Assembly: GCF_048544455.1 (NCBI RefSeq)
Contig: NC_133534.1
Location: 87,325,637-87,389,636, forward strand
Direction of reading: 5' to 3'
Length of the DNA stretch: 64,000 nucleotides
From: Silene latifolia
Lineage: Eukaryota; Streptophyta; Magnoliopsida; Caryophyllales; Caryophyllaceae
Numbering within the stretch: position 1 is the first letter of the stretch; every line of letters starts with the position of its first letter. This document shows positions 45,058 to 57,021 of this stretch, in pieces. Below the pieces are notes generated by a model that made no database searches, was not told the DNA's origin, and saw nothing but the letters and a program-made list of their open reading frames with translations. Both the position numbers and the translations under genes were made by a program.

Positions 45058-46499
45058 CTAGGACTCGGACTCGGACTTGATCTTAGATCCAGACTCGTAA
45101 TCATCGGCCCATGCTCGAACATTTTCTTTTCCAGCAACTGGCTTCGGCATCTGACTCTGAGCATTCACCCATTTGAGCACCTCATCCTCATCATTGGGAA
45201 CACTGGAAGGATAACAGTCAAGAAGAGTTTCTTGATAAGTGGTATATCCATGAGGATTTCCTAAGCTGCCTTGTGGGCTAAAGTTTAAGAGGGACAACTT
45301 CCCGCTTTCGATCATATCCTGAATGACATGTTTTAATTTGAAACATTTATCTGTATCATGCCCTTTGCCTCTATGGTACTTGCAGTAGGCATTCTCATCC
45401 CAGAACCTGGACTTTTTTTCCGGATCTAGTGTAGGACTGATAGGCTTCAACATTTGTCGCTCCATGAGTCTCTGAAGGGCATCGGCGTATGTAATACCAA
45501 TATAGGTAAATTTCCTAGGAGGTGTATCCTTCTTGCTGGAAGCCTTTGTGAATGACCTTGGAGAGTTGTTAGGTTTCTTTGAAGAAGGCTCCATGAGGTT
45601 GCCTCTGTTGATTTTGATTCTTGGATGAGAAGAACTAGGGATAGATCACTCACTTTTTGCTTTCTCCTTAGGACTGTCAGGTTGAGGGTTTGTCTCGACA
45701 CTTTTCATCTTGAGAGGTTGGGCCTCAAGCTTCTTACCTATTTCGGTAAATTGGTTCTCCATGTTGGAAAGCCGAGAGTTTAGATTATCAACGGCTCTCT
45801 CTATTTTGGAAAATTTATTGTTGAAGGCAATGGAAATCATGAGCATTCCACTTTGGATATCGTCGTCTTCAAGGACATTGATTTCTTCGCTATCATGAGG
45901 AGCGGGGAGGTGAGAACAGTCTAGGAATGACTCTTCATGGTCATGTTTAATGATATTAGACCCAGGAGGACCGATCTTCTTAGATTAATTGACGGAAGGT
46001 GGCACAGGAAGCTTGCCCTCTTCGATCATATCTTGAATAATATCCTTTAAAGAAAATCATTCCTCCGTATCATGTCCCCTACCTCGATGGTACTGACAAT
46101 ATGAATTGCCCTTCCACCTATGCAATATCTTTCCAGGGTCTGGGGTTGGACCAATTGGATGAAGTTTTCCCTGGGAAACAAGTCTTTGTAGAGCTACTTC
46201 ATATGTGGTTTCGAGGTCAATGAAATCCCTATGAGCTCGTCCCGGCCTTCTGGGTGGAGTTTCCAAGAGGTTGACTCCCTTGTCTTCATGGGCCTTCTTA
46301 GATGGGTGAGTCGTGTTGAAGCTATGACCTGGCCTTGGGGTATGAGAAGATGGTAATGATTTCATTATGCTCATTTGGTTTTCCATATTGATGACACGAG
46401 CGCTCAAGTCTTCGACGGTGGCCTGAAGCTTAACGACTGCAGTACTTAGTTTTCCGACGACGACAGATAATCGTCCTTTATCATTTTCATTGGAAATCG
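45058..46499 (-). pseudogene. Tat-1 Gag with a duplicated coiled-coil/zinc-knuckle module
   Basis: Module 1 (46499 to about 45900) has a coiled coil (VEDLSARVINMENQMSIM), then TYEVALQRLVSQGKLHPIGP and the finger YCQYHRGRGHDTEE, where the next Cys codon has become TGA. Module 2 (45890-45058) repeats the order: coiled coil (NLNSRLSNMENQFTEIG), YADALQRLMERQMLKPISP, finger YCKYHRGKGHDTDKCF, then IQDMIESGKL. A TGA at 45646-45648 interrupts module 2 in frame. The two fingers are about 700 bp apart. The knuckle form CxYHRGxGHDT is the Tat/Ogre type. Gag in this family coats element RNA. No intact frame remains. Confidence 0.75.
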
Positions 46500-47691
46500 C
46501 AGAATTCCTACCGAGAAGAAAAAATGAAGCGCATTACAACTTGATTCAACATGGGATCACGCATACTAAGGCGACAAACAAGGGATATATTAAAGAAAAT
46601 ATATGAGGACTAGACGAGATAGCTAGACTCTTGACTTGTGAATTCATGAAATGTCGTGAGCGACTTCTCGTGTTTGGACTCACGGTGTTTGACTTTAATT
46701 TTCAACTCGAGTGTTGAGTTTGACGGAGTGACCCTTATATGGTTGACCTTATTGACGGGATTGATGACACGTGTTTCTAAGACGTGTGTTTAAGACAGAC
46801 TTGACTCGAGGTTCGCGTATCTGTGTCTCGAACGTGTCATCAGGAGAATTTGGCGTGTTGACTCGAATGTGTAAGTCGAGGTGTCAGAAATGTCTAGATC
46901 CTAACTGAATTTGGGTAGGGGTCCAAAATGACGGCGTGATGCCTGAGTACTTGACTTGAATTTGAAAAGACACAAAATGTAAAGGAATACGGGTTTATGA
47001 CTCAACAAAGTTCCGACTAGGACATAGCCAGTTTGAATTTTGACTCTAACTTAGCCCAATTGAATTTACATATTTACATTTACATGGTTTGAAAATAATT
47101 CTTATTTAAAATGTTTTTTTGTTTTTTTGCACGGGTTTTGAAATGGTTTCGACATTTGGACAGAGTTTCGGCTTATTTTGCGCTATTTTAGGCCATTTTC
47201 GAAAATATTTACATTTTGAAAAGATTTTATTTTTTACAAAATTTCGTCATAGTTTCGTTTACAAACTGGTGATCACGTACATGATACGAACATACATATG
47301 GGCATTATAACGGTATGTTGAGTGCACTTAAAGGGTTTTGGTTTAAAAGGTGGGTTTCCATACCAAGCAATCATACCTTCGTCTGTGGAGAGGTTCGTGC
47401 CCAACATGAGTAATATCGGTTCCTAGTCCATTCCCTCGAGTAGTGATAGCTCTTGATACGAACATGAGTATGTACCACGGTATGGTTGACGTCAATCACT
47501 ATCCATCTTTAGGCCCAGCTAAGAATTAGGACCGTCCAGACGGGACGATTGGTCGAATGGGTTAGGTTGGGCCTAAGAAGGCCGAAGAAAACGACCTAAG
47601 AAGGCCGACTAATGAAAACCGAAAACGGTCTCGTATAAACTATTCCCTAACCTTGTTCAAGTTTCACCCTGGGTAACACGTAAGTGTATCA
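46500..47691 (-). other. Tat-1 leader between primer site and gag
   Basis: It is rich in GACTTGA/CTCGTGT-type short repeats near 46620-46880 and becomes T-rich near 47090-47240. No gene is recognised. Confidence 0.5.
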
Positions 47692-47709
47692 TCCCCAGTG
47701 GAGTCGCCA
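47692..47709 (-). other. Tat-1 primer binding site (tRNA-Arg)
   Basis: The minus strand reads TGGCGACTCCACTGGGGA, which is complementary over 18 bases to the 3' end of plant tRNA-Arg (GATCCCCAGTGGAGTCG plus CCA). It starts three bases after the LTR. Confidence 0.8.
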
Positions 47710-47712
47710 AAC

Positions 47713-49875
47713 TATGGACATGGGCCATGGGGGTGCTTGGGAGAAGCGTTTGCATTTGTGGAGTCGCCACTAATTTATTGTGGAAAATTGGAAATCGATC
47801 GAATACTTCGCGTCATGTCAAGACACAAAGTAGTGACATAGACACTAAGAACTCGTCACCCTTAGCATTCTATGTCTAGAATGACTCTCGTGGATGCCAA
47901 TGAACACGGATGTTCACAGAGATCTGGAGTAAGGGGTGAGGGTATGTATTAGGTAGTCCTTTTACTGAACACCTAATCCCGCACGCCTCGAAAGCGGCCT
48001 CTACTAATGATTAAGAAAATTATTCATATTTGATATGTCGTCGATTATATGCATACAATGCAACATCCAACGTTTTAATCCTAGCATGTGAGATTAGACT
48101 ATGAAAGTCATACTCGTGGGTTGTTAACGCTCGTTAGTAATTTTAAGGTCAATTATTGATATTAGAACTCAAGTTGAAATGATTAACAGATTACATACAT
48201 ACTAATATTGTTATAAAACGATTTAAAAGTGAGAATACAACAGTTTAACATGGTTAGTATTGAAACGATGTCGGAAACTGGTTTATATACAAACTCGAAG
48301 TTAATGGTGGAAACAAAAGATTACGAATTGGTGAAGAAAACAAATTTAAAACATGTATCAAAGACGAATTCAAGAGACTTGATATGAACGAATCGGGCCT
48401 CTTAAACCCGGGTTCGAATAAGATGACGAAAACCCGCAAATATTAATTATAAGGGATTTAAGTCGAATTAACCGTTATAATTTAAAAGGAATTAATAAAA
48501 TATGATTATATACTGAAACGAACAAAAGAAACGAAAGAAATAAGAAGAATAGAAAAGTTGCAGAAAGATCGAGGAAGAAGAAGAAGAGCAGGAGCTGCGG
48601 TAGCCTTTGGAAGAGGCGCAGCTGCTGCTGCGTTTCTTCTCGACGTCAGATCTCAACTGATTTGTAAATACGGTTTTAAAAGAATGGTTTTTAAAAGACG
48701 GTTTTGAACGTGCTTATGACATAAACTCGTACATTAATTACAAAAGAAAAAGTGCAATAAATAAAATTGGGATTTAATACCCTCAGACTTACATGTTAGC
48801 GCCGCGAGATTTAACTAAATCTGTTTTTAGTGGTAAATCGACTCGATCTATGCAAATATGAAAGTACCCTTGAAAAAGGAATTTAAAAGATTGAATTATT
48901 GATTAATTATGGTGTAGTGGTCAAATTGGTCGGTCATGCAAACGTGACTGGTACTCAAAATTATCTGAGCTTACGTGGTCGATTGATCAAGCACGTAGGC
49001 GTCGAAAAGCAAGAGCGTGGTCTTAGAATGCAAAGGGAAAAGAGAAGGGCGGACACTCGCGAGAAAAAAAATATGTGAGGCGAATGCCTCTATTTATACT
49101 AATCACACGGAGGAATTATGGTAAGAATAGGATACGGATGGAAAGATCTAGAAACAACCGACTAAGATTGAAACACAGAAACTTGGACAAAAATAAAGTC
49201 CTGAGAAAAGGCGCAGCAGGTGCTGCGTCCCTTAGAAGAGGCGCAACACTTACCGCGTCCATTTTCGGGTAGGGTTCTTCTGCGCGAGAAAACGCGTTTG
49301 ACAGCCTGTCGTATTTTAGGCATAACTTTCTCCACAAGACTGGGATTACGGTGATTTTGGTGGCATTGGAAAGCTAAGAGAAAGATCTAGAACTTTTCGT
49401 GAAATCGGACAGACCCTAAAAAGTTGTTATCACCTCGTAAAACGGGCCTAAATGTCGTTTGTCATTTTAACTAAATTTTTTTTTTTGGTACGTATCATTT
49501 TAACTAAATGAAATGCAAACTTTGTAATGTAAACTTTATGTTTAGCCCAAAGAAGTGACATGGGACTCAAAATGAGATATACTCATAACATTTTTTGACA
49601 TCCTAACCTTTGGTAGACAAGCACATTGCTATTGAATCGAGATATGACGGTTTTAGGAAAATGAAGTGGTTTTTGACCCGGACTCCAAATGTACTCTAAT
49701 TACTGTCAAAACTACTGTAATGACACCTAGACGACAACCAATGGGTAGACACATGTGTATGAGCTACCGTGTATTAGCCGATTTACGAAACATCATAAAA
49801 TCGCGACATATGCTAAACATGCGGCCCAATGATCACTGAGTGTTTGGCGGGAGGTGCAGAAATGAGGTATCTACA
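47713..49875 (-). repeat. Tat-1 5' LTR (2163 bp)
   Basis: It is the partner of 38829-41562. It lacks about 590 bp between GACTATG and AAAGTCATACTCG (junction near 48102), and it has a small poly-T insertion at 49476-49494. The inner end is TATGGACA, where the 3' LTR has TGTGGACA. Confidence 0.85.
49476..49494 (-). mobile_element. 19-bp poly(A)-tailed insertion with a 14-bp target duplication
   Basis: TCATTTTAACTAAA occurs at 49462-49475 and again at 49495-49508, with 11 T and GGTACGTA between. On the minus strand this is TACGTACC followed by 11 A. The 3' LTR has one uninterrupted copy of the target near 41185. Long target duplications plus an A-tail are marks of LINE-driven insertion, so this is a severely 5'-truncated LINE or SINE. 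Confidence 0.75.
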
Positions 49876-51144
49876 CTTTCCAATTTGGAAATCAAGGTAA
49901 CCACGGTCACCAAGTCAACCACAAGAATTTTCAAGGAGGGAGTTCTTCCTCTCAAGGAGATGACGATTTATCCACCAAGGAGATGTTGAAGATTCTTGTG
50001 AAAGGGCAAGCCGAGACAACCAAGAGGTTTGACAAAATGGATGCGGATAAGCTCTCAAGTGATGCAAGGGTGAAGAACCTTGTGATCCAACTTGGCCAAT
50101 TTCCCAAGAAATTGCCAAGCGCAACCAAAAGCACTCCACTTCAATCCCTTCCACCAGATTCCCTCCAAAAGAGAATGCTAGTGCCATGACATTCAGGAAG
50201 GGGAGAACCTTAGCATCTGCCCCAGAGAAGAAGAGAAAGGGAAATTCAAATGAGAGGATCATTGACATTGAGGTACAAGAGGAAAAAGAGATTGTGGTAG
50301 ACAAAGCAAAGGATTCAAAATCTAAGGATAGTGGAGAAGAGTTGAAGACTTCTTTGAACAAGGACAAAGGAAGGAAAGCAAACAACAACAACAATGATCA
50401 TATTGAGGAGATAGTGAAAGAGCATGACGTGGAGGTACCTTTTCCTCACGCTCTCACACACTCCAAAAGGTTTGAAAGAGACGGAAATCTCTATAAAACC
50501 TTTAGGATTTGTGAAGTAAACACTACCCTACTCAATATTTTAAAAGGTGTCCGGAGGTATGCAAAGTTTCTCAAGGAACTTTGTACGCCTAGGAGAAACA
50601 CAAAAAAGAGAACACACAAAGTAAGGGTATGTGACCATGTCTCCGCCATTTTTAAAAGATCACTTGCCAAAATGTGTGGCGATCCGGGGATGTTCACTAT
50701 ACCATGCTTAATAGGGAAGAAGAGTTTCACTCATGCTATGTTAGATCTAGGTTCATCAATCAATGTCATATCCTACACACTTTATGAGACATTAGGACTT
50801 CAACCTTTGAACAAAACCGACGTAGTGATCCAACTCACGTATCGCTCAAATATTTACCCAAAGGGGATGGTGGAGGATGTGTTGGTAGAGGTAGACCACT
50901 TAACTTTCCCGACCGACTTCTATGTTCTTGATATGGAAGCCGACTCGAGGGCCACTCCCATCCTTTTGGGGAGCCTTTCATGAAAACATATGAAACAAAG
51001 ATTGATGTGTCTAATGGGAACCTCACTATGGAATTTGATGGAAAGAAACTCACATACAACATCTATGATGCTATGAGACAACCTAGAGATTCACATGCAT
51101 GCTATTTATTGAACATGATTGAACCAGTTGTCTCACAAGTGTAT
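49876..51144 (+). pseudogene. Athila-E Gag tail and protease (after Tat-1)
   Basis: The Gag tail resumes (QFGNQGNHGHQ, TKEMLKILVKGQAETTKRFD) and is followed, after a frame change near 50180, by a charged linker and a retropepsin-like domain with DLGSSINVIS in place of the usual DLGAS and ATPILLG in place of LLGRPF. Another frame change occurs at about 50975, with MKTYETKIDVSNGNLTMEFD continuing. Homology stops at 51144 where the Gypsy-F LTR begins. RT and later domains are missing. Confidence 0.8.
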
Positions 51145-52560
51145 TGTAATACTACGGATTTATGAGTCTCTGGGTACTCTATCGAGTAGGCCTTACTCTG
51201 TCGATTAAGGGTAAGTTGCATTTTAAAATAGTTTCTGACCTGTTGGGTACTCGATCGAGTAACGTAGATACTTGATCGAGTAAGAGGGCACTCGATCGAG
51301 TACCTCAGCTACTCGATCGAGTAGCCGGTTTACGGGGGTTGATTTGTCGGGTTTTGTTAATAATGCGATTAAGTATATAATAACTTCCGTCACTTTTCTT
51401 TAAACACTTTTAAAACCTAATTACTTTCAAAGAGAGAAATCAAACTACGTTCTTCGCATCAATCGCATTGTTGGCAAATCCCGGAGCTTGGAAGGTCGGA
51501 TTTTACCTATCTCTATACCGTTGTAATCCTTGCGTCGAGGGTAAGATCTATGTACCGTTTTTATAGTATTTCGTTAAAGTTGTTTAAACCCTAATATTGG
51601 GATTTGGGGTTTTTGTTGCATTTTGTGATTGGTAGTGATTATATGTTTGTATGTTAGTAGGAGGATTCGTAGAGGAAGTGTTTTGATATCAGTTGTGAGA
51701 TCGTCTGATTGTGTTGTGCTTTCCAGGTAGGGTTTCCCTACTCAGTATTAGTCCCATAATGTGTTGTGGTGTTTTGTGGTTGTTGAATATTATCATACTC
51801 GTATTGTGACGATTGCTGGATTTGGTTGCTGATAGTAGTTGTGATTGATTGTATCTGTCCGTGTTCTTCGGGGTGCGTCCCTGGCTGAGTGGAGTGACTT
51901 GCGGGAGTGGCTTCATGCCCATGATTCGCCTTCTGTGGAACCCGCCACAGAAGGGATGTGCACATTAATGGATTTGGGCTTATCGCTCGATGGAGATGAG
52001 CGGGGCTTAGGTGGGAACGGCTGCGGTCCCACACTGGCGGCGAGGAGTGACCTGTTGCGATGGGCACTCTGGCAGGGCTACACACTTTAGTGTGTAGTCA
52101 GGATTGTGGAGTTGGGTTTGGAGTTCGGAGGATATTTGTGATGATTGAGCTGTTTGTTTACTGTATTGTTGGTTTATATATAAATTGTGTGATTAGTACT
52201 GACCCCGTTTAATGTTTTAAAAAATATGGTGATCCATTCGGGGATGGTGAGCAGTTATTGAGCAGGTATGAGTCGAGTTACTGGGATAGCTGGGATGTGC
52301 CACCGTCTAATGATAGAAGTCTTCCGCTGTAGCTTAGTAGTTTAATAAACATTTCAGTTAACTCAGTAGACAGTTGGTTTTGAGAACTTGTATTCGTATT
52401 TTGGTTTTGGTTTTGGATTGTAACCTTTTGCTAAAGTATTTCTATTTAAATGTTGTTTCGTTATTGTCTATTTGACTATCATTGCCTTGGGTAACCGAGA
52501 TGGTAGCATCCTTATACCTGAGTGGACCTGGTAAGGCACTTGGAGTATGGGGGTGTTACA
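51145..52560 (+). repeat. Gypsy-F 5' LTR (1416 bp)
   Basis: It runs from TGTAATACTACGG to GGGTGTTACA. Confidence 0.9.
51175..51323. repeat. TACTCGATCGAGTA palindromes in the Gypsy-F 5' LTR
   Basis: Six perfect or near-perfect copies of the 14-bp palindrome lie here. The downstream LTR has only four (57703-57810); one block between two palindromes is missing there. Confidence 0.9.
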
Positions 52561-53436
52561 AAATGGTATCATAGCGACGATCCTGAAACCTGTAACCAAT
52601 GAATCTAATGAATATAGGGAGTCAATTAAAATGAATCCGGGGTAAAGGTTGTAGGAGCTAATGCAAAGGCTTGGGAGACGTCTTAAAGTCGCGAACTCGC
52701 CTTACAATTTTGTACCGGTCACATGGGGGGGTATATGTCAAGGTCGTATGTGATGTTTGTTAGTTTGTGTGCGATTTTGGTGATGTATGCTGTAATTGCT
52801 GGATGTTTGGCGTAGAAGGTTGAGTTTATGCATGAAAGGTTGGTGAAGTATATAGAACTGTTGTTTAAAAAAAAAAGCATGTTGGTTGTTTACTATGTGG
52901 CGTTTGATAATATGATATAGTTGTTTTGTTGATCATATGAAAAGCTTGGTAGAATTGCGTGCTTAACTATATTATATGTCGAGTTTATAAAGTTGCATGG
53001 TATGTTGGGAAATGTGAGATAACATGCGGGCAGTATATACGAGTCAGCATGACTCGATCGAGTAAGGGGGTACTCGATCGAGTAGGTGAGGTACTCGGTC
53101 GAGTGGGTCTGACTCGATGGAGTGGGTATTTGACGTTTTAATAACCAGAATGGTGGTTTTTGGGTACTTGATCGAGTACATATGGCACACGATCGAGTAG
53201 GGGGTCGCTCGATCGAGTACCCTGGCTACTCGATCGAGTATGTTAGAGGTCAGAAGGTCTGTTTGGGGTCTGATGTCGGGGCACTCTATCGAGTATGGTG
53301 GGCACTCGATCGAGTAGCCTCTTACTCGATCGAGTATGTTTAGGCACTCGATCGAGTGTGTTCTGGGCAATCCGCTTTCGTGTTTTGAGGTTTTAGTGCG
53401 TATGTTTATGTCTACCCTTTCTTATATAGTTTCAAG
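52561..53436 (+). other. Gypsy-F leader with primer site
   Basis: TGGTATCATAGCGACGATCC at 52564 is a mutated form of the initiator-Met primer site; the second copy at 59058 has TGGTATCAGAGC. The leader has no gene but carries a dense palindrome array (53051-53358). Confidence 0.8.
53051..53358. repeat. TACTCGATCGAGTA palindrome array in the Gypsy-F leader
   Basis: I count 12 copies of the motif, most keeping the CTCGATCGAG core, spaced from about 10 to 60 bp. Variants have single changes (CTCGGTCGAG, CTCTATCGAG). It lies just upstream of gag. Confidence 0.9.
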
Positions 53437-54639
53437 ATGCCGCCAAAGAGAAACGCTTTTTATGCGAGAGCTGAGACCATGAACATAGATGATATCCTTA
53501 AGATGTTGGAGCATCCGGATGCTCTTACGGAGGCCTTAAAGAAAGTGGGAAAAGATAAGGATAAGGAGGTTGATCACTCTAAGATCAGCCTCTATATAGC
53601 AAGGTTTAACCCAAAAGAGTACAAGGGGACCGGGGAACCAAACCTTCTTGACAACTGGCATCGTGAGATGGAGAATATACTAGACCTGGTTCACTGTCCT
53701 GATGAGATGAGAGTAGATTAAGCTGCGTTCTACCTGAGGGAAGCAGCTGGCGAGTGGTGGGATAAGGTGAAGGGGAGTGCTAGGGAGATGTATGCGAACC
53801 AGGGCTTACCTGATAAACCTTGGGAAGAGTTTCAGAGGGCTATGAGGAAAGCGTTTGTACCGAAACATGTGAGGAGTAAGCTGAGAGAGGAGTTTGATGG
53901 GTTTAAGATGACATCTGATATGTCAGTTGTTGAGTACTACAAGCAGTTTAATGAGAAGTCTAGGTATGCTGAGGATATGGGTTTGAGTGAGGAGAACCTG
54001 GCGCTGAGGTTTGAGAGGGGGTTGACCCCTAAGATCATGGATAAGCTACCTGTGGGAGTCCCTACTGATGTTAAGGAAGCTTATGAGAGGGCTGGGAGAG
54101 CTGAGAGATTGGTGGAGATGGCTCCGGAGAGAGTGGGTGTTGAGAAAAGAAAGGCTGAGAGTGAGGGTGGTAGCCAATCTAGTCACAAGAAAGGCAACCA
54201 CAATCAAGCTAGAGGGTTTTCTGCTTGGTCAGGGTTCAGTGCTGGGGCTTCCTTTGGGGGTGGCCGTGTGAGTAGTAGTGGTAGTTGGGGGATGACTTGC
54301 TTTGGCTGTGGCAGTGTAGGCCACAAGAGACTTGAGTGCACGAGTGCAGCGGGAGCTTTTCAGGGATCGGCTCGGGGGAGCTATTCTCAGGGACCTGCAC
54401 AGAGTTATGCGAGCAATAGACCGTCTGGGTCATGGTCTAACTGGGGAAGTCAGAGCTATCATGGTGGAGGTAACCGCAATGGCGGTAATTCTTATCAGAA
54501 ACCAGCTACGAACATCAACAACAATCAGGGGTCGGGTGCTAAGCCGACTACATCAGCCAGTACTGTCCAGGGAGGTGGACAGAAGACCAGTGGAAAGCTG
54601 TTCATGATGGACAAGAAAGCAGCTGAGGATGATGCATAA
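53437..54639 (+). pseudogene. Gypsy-F Gag with one in-frame stop
   Basis: Starting at MPPKRNAF, the frame runs through a Gag domain (FYLREAAGEWWDKVKG, RSKLREEFDGFKM, RFERGL) and the zinc knuckle CFGCGSVGHKRLEC to a Gly/Ser/Asn-rich tail. A TAA at 53719-53721 replaces the Gln of VDQAA, seen in Gypsy-D, a C-to-T change. The frame is otherwise continuous to 54639, where it shifts before protease. Confidence 0.85.
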
Positions 54640-54649
54640 TTAGGGGTCG

Positions 54650-57021
54650 GGTGTTAACGGTATTAATACCTTTGTTTTGTTTGATTCGGGGGCGTCTCAG
54701 TCGTTTGTATCTTCGAGTCATGTTAAACGGTTGGGTTTGAGGGTATATGAGTCTGTAAGTGAGAAAGTTTTTATACCTTCAGGTGAGTCTTTATTATGTG
54801 GGAGGTTGTATAGAGATGTGTCTATGATAGTTGGGCAAGTTGATCTACCTGTAGACTTGCTAGAGTTTCCTTTTGACGGTTTTGCGATGATAGTCGGGAT
54901 GGATTGGTTGGGAAAGTATAAAGCTAAGATAGACTGTCATCAAAAGAAAGTGTCTTTAGGAGGGCCTAAGGGTGTTAGCGTGTCTTATCGTGGGTTTTTA
55001 GTCAAACCCAAAGTTAAGTTGATTGCATCTGTCACCTTGGAGTCTTATCTGAGGAAGGGATGCCCTTTGATCTTGTTCCATGTGAGAGATGACCGGATAG
55101 AGAGTCCGACAGTTGATCAGATACCAGTGGTGGGAGAGTTTGCAGATGTTTTTCCAGAGGAGATTCCGGGGTTGCCACCGAAGAGGGAGATAGATTTCAC
55201 AGTTGAGTTGAAACCGGGGACGGGGTCAATCTCTAAGGCACCGTAACGGATGGGTCCTAAAGAGATGGGGGAGCTTAGGAAACAGTTAGATGATCTGATA
55301 GAGAAGGGATACATTAGACCTAGTGTATCGCCGTGGGGAGCACCAGTTCTTTTCGTGAAGAAGAAAGATGGGAGTTTGAGGTTGTGCATAGACTACAGGG
55401 AGCTGAACCGAGTGACTGTGAAGAACAAGTATCCTTTGCCAAGGATAGATGACCTGTTCGATCAGTTGAGTGGTGCATCAGTCTTTTCTAAGATTGATTT
55501 GAGGTCGGGGTACCATCAGGTGAAGATTAGAGAGGTGGACATACCAAAGACAGCTTTCACGTCGAGGTATGGCCATTATGAGTATGTGTTGATGCCGTTT
55601 GGGTTATCTAATGCACCGGCTGTGTTTATGGATTTGATGAACATAATCTTCAGACAGTTTTTGGACAAGTTTGTGGTGGTGTTTATCGATGACATCTTAG
55701 TCTACTCTAAGACTAAGGAGGAGCATGAGGAGCATCTGAGGATTGTGTTGCAGACTTTGAGGGAGCATGAGTTGTATGCTAAGCTGTCCAAGTGTGAGTT
55801 CTGGTTAGAGAAAGTTGCTTTCTGGGGCATGTAATCTCTTAGGAGGGAGTAGCTGTGGATCCGGCAAAGATTGAGGTAGTGACAAAGTGGGAAGCACCTA
55901 AGAATGTTGCTGAGATCAGGAGTTTCTTGAGTTTAGCTGGATACTACGGACGGTTCGTGAAAGGTTTCTCTAAGATAGCTAGACCTATGACAGGTTTGAT
56001 GAGGAAAGAGAACAGGTTTCGTTGCGATGAGAGTTGTGAGACGGCGTTCCAAACATTAAAGGAGCGTTTGACCACAGCTCCTATCTTAGCATTGCCTGAA
56101 GGGATCGAGAACTTTGAGGATTATACAGATGCCTCAAATAATGGGTTGGGATGTGTGTTGATGCAGAACGGTAAGGTGATTGCCTATGCTTCTAGGCAAT
56201 TGAAGCCGTGTGAGGAGAACTACCCTGCACATGATCTAGAGTTGGGTGCAGTGGTGTTTGCTCTCAAGATTTGGAGACATTACCTTTATGGGGCGACCTT
56301 TAAGGTATATTCGGATCACAAGAGTCTCAAGTACATCTTTACTCAAAAGGAGTTGAACATGAGACAGAGGAGGTGGATGGAGCTGATTGGCGATTATGAC
56401 ATGGATATTATCTACCATGAAGGAAAAGCCAATGTTGTTGCATATGCTTTGAGTAGGAAGAGTGTACACTCCCTGTGTACAGCTCTATCTTTGATGAGGT
56501 TGAGAGATGAGGTGGGGAAGTTTGGGATACATATGATGCAGAGAGGGGATGCTGTGGGAGATTTGACAGTACAGCCTGATCTTTATGATGATATTCGAGG
56601 TAAACAGGCGTTAGACCCTAAGATGGTTGAGTGGAGAGCTGGAGTAGAGAAAGGGACAGTGTCTCGATTCTCTATTCATACAGATGGTAGTTTGAGGTTC
56701 GATGGTAGGTGGTGTGTCCCTAATGATGAGGAGCTGAAAAAGACTATCCTGACAGAGGCATATTGTACACCATATTCAGTACATCCAGGTGGTGACAAAC
56801 TGTACAAGGACTTGAAGAACAGGTTTTGGTGGCTTGGGATGAAGAAAGAAATAGCTGAGTTTGTGGCCCGTTGTTTGACATGCCAGAGAGTTAAAAGGGA
56901 ACAGCGACGACCACAAGGTATGATCAGGGACCGGATGAGAGCAGCTCAGGATAGGCAAAAGAGTTATGCAGATCTACATCACCGGGATATAGAGTTTCAG
57001 GTTGGGGACAAGGTTTTCTAA
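54650..57021 (+). pseudogene. Gypsy-F protease, RT, RNase H and core-deleted integrase
   Basis: Protease has VLFDSGASQSFVS; RT has [12 protein letters not shown]; RNase H has [16 protein letters not shown] stop at 55244-55246 replaces the Tyr of PYRMG in Gypsy-D, and a one-base loss near 55823 shifts the frame (Gypsy-D reads VAFPGHV there). Integrase keeps the HHCC finger ([24 protein letters not shown]), but an apparently in-frame deletion of about 600 bp joins RRPQG to [14 protein letters not shown] near 56917. That removes all three D,D,E catalytic residues compared with Gypsy-D. Confidence 0.85.

Larger units (their letters stand above)
38829..49875 (-). mobile_element. Tat-1: non-autonomous Tat/Ogre-like element (11.0 kb)
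   Basis: It has two LTRs, a tRNA-Arg primer site, a long leader, a duplicated gag module and a 3.5-kb 3' region, all on the minus strand, with a CTTTC duplication. No protease, RT, RNase H or integrase is seen. The zinc-knuckle type, very long LTRs and primer type fit the Tat/Ogre lineage. Confidence 0.85.
35892..51144 (+). mobile_element. Athila-E: Athila-like element split by Tat-1 and truncated by Gypsy-F
   Basis: The 5' LTR, primer site, gag and protease are present; pol and the 3' LTR are absent because Gypsy-F starts at 51145 just after the protease. Tat-1 (38829-49875) lies in the gag tail, and the gag frame reads through the single CTTTC target, which proves the split. Confidence 0.85.

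Noticed and set aside
52300..52360. Possible tRNA or small RNA gene near the Gypsy-F LTR
   Set aside because: No cloverleaf or box A/B pair could be supported; the sequence is present in both LTRs.
53051..53358. CRISPR-like array of short palindromic repeats
   Set aside because: The repeats are too short, the spacers are irregular, and the array lies in the leader of a plant retrotransposon.
53044..53370. Minus-strand frame rich in SIE and DRV repeats
   Set aside because: It is a translation of the TACTCGATCGAGTA palindrome array, not a protein gene.
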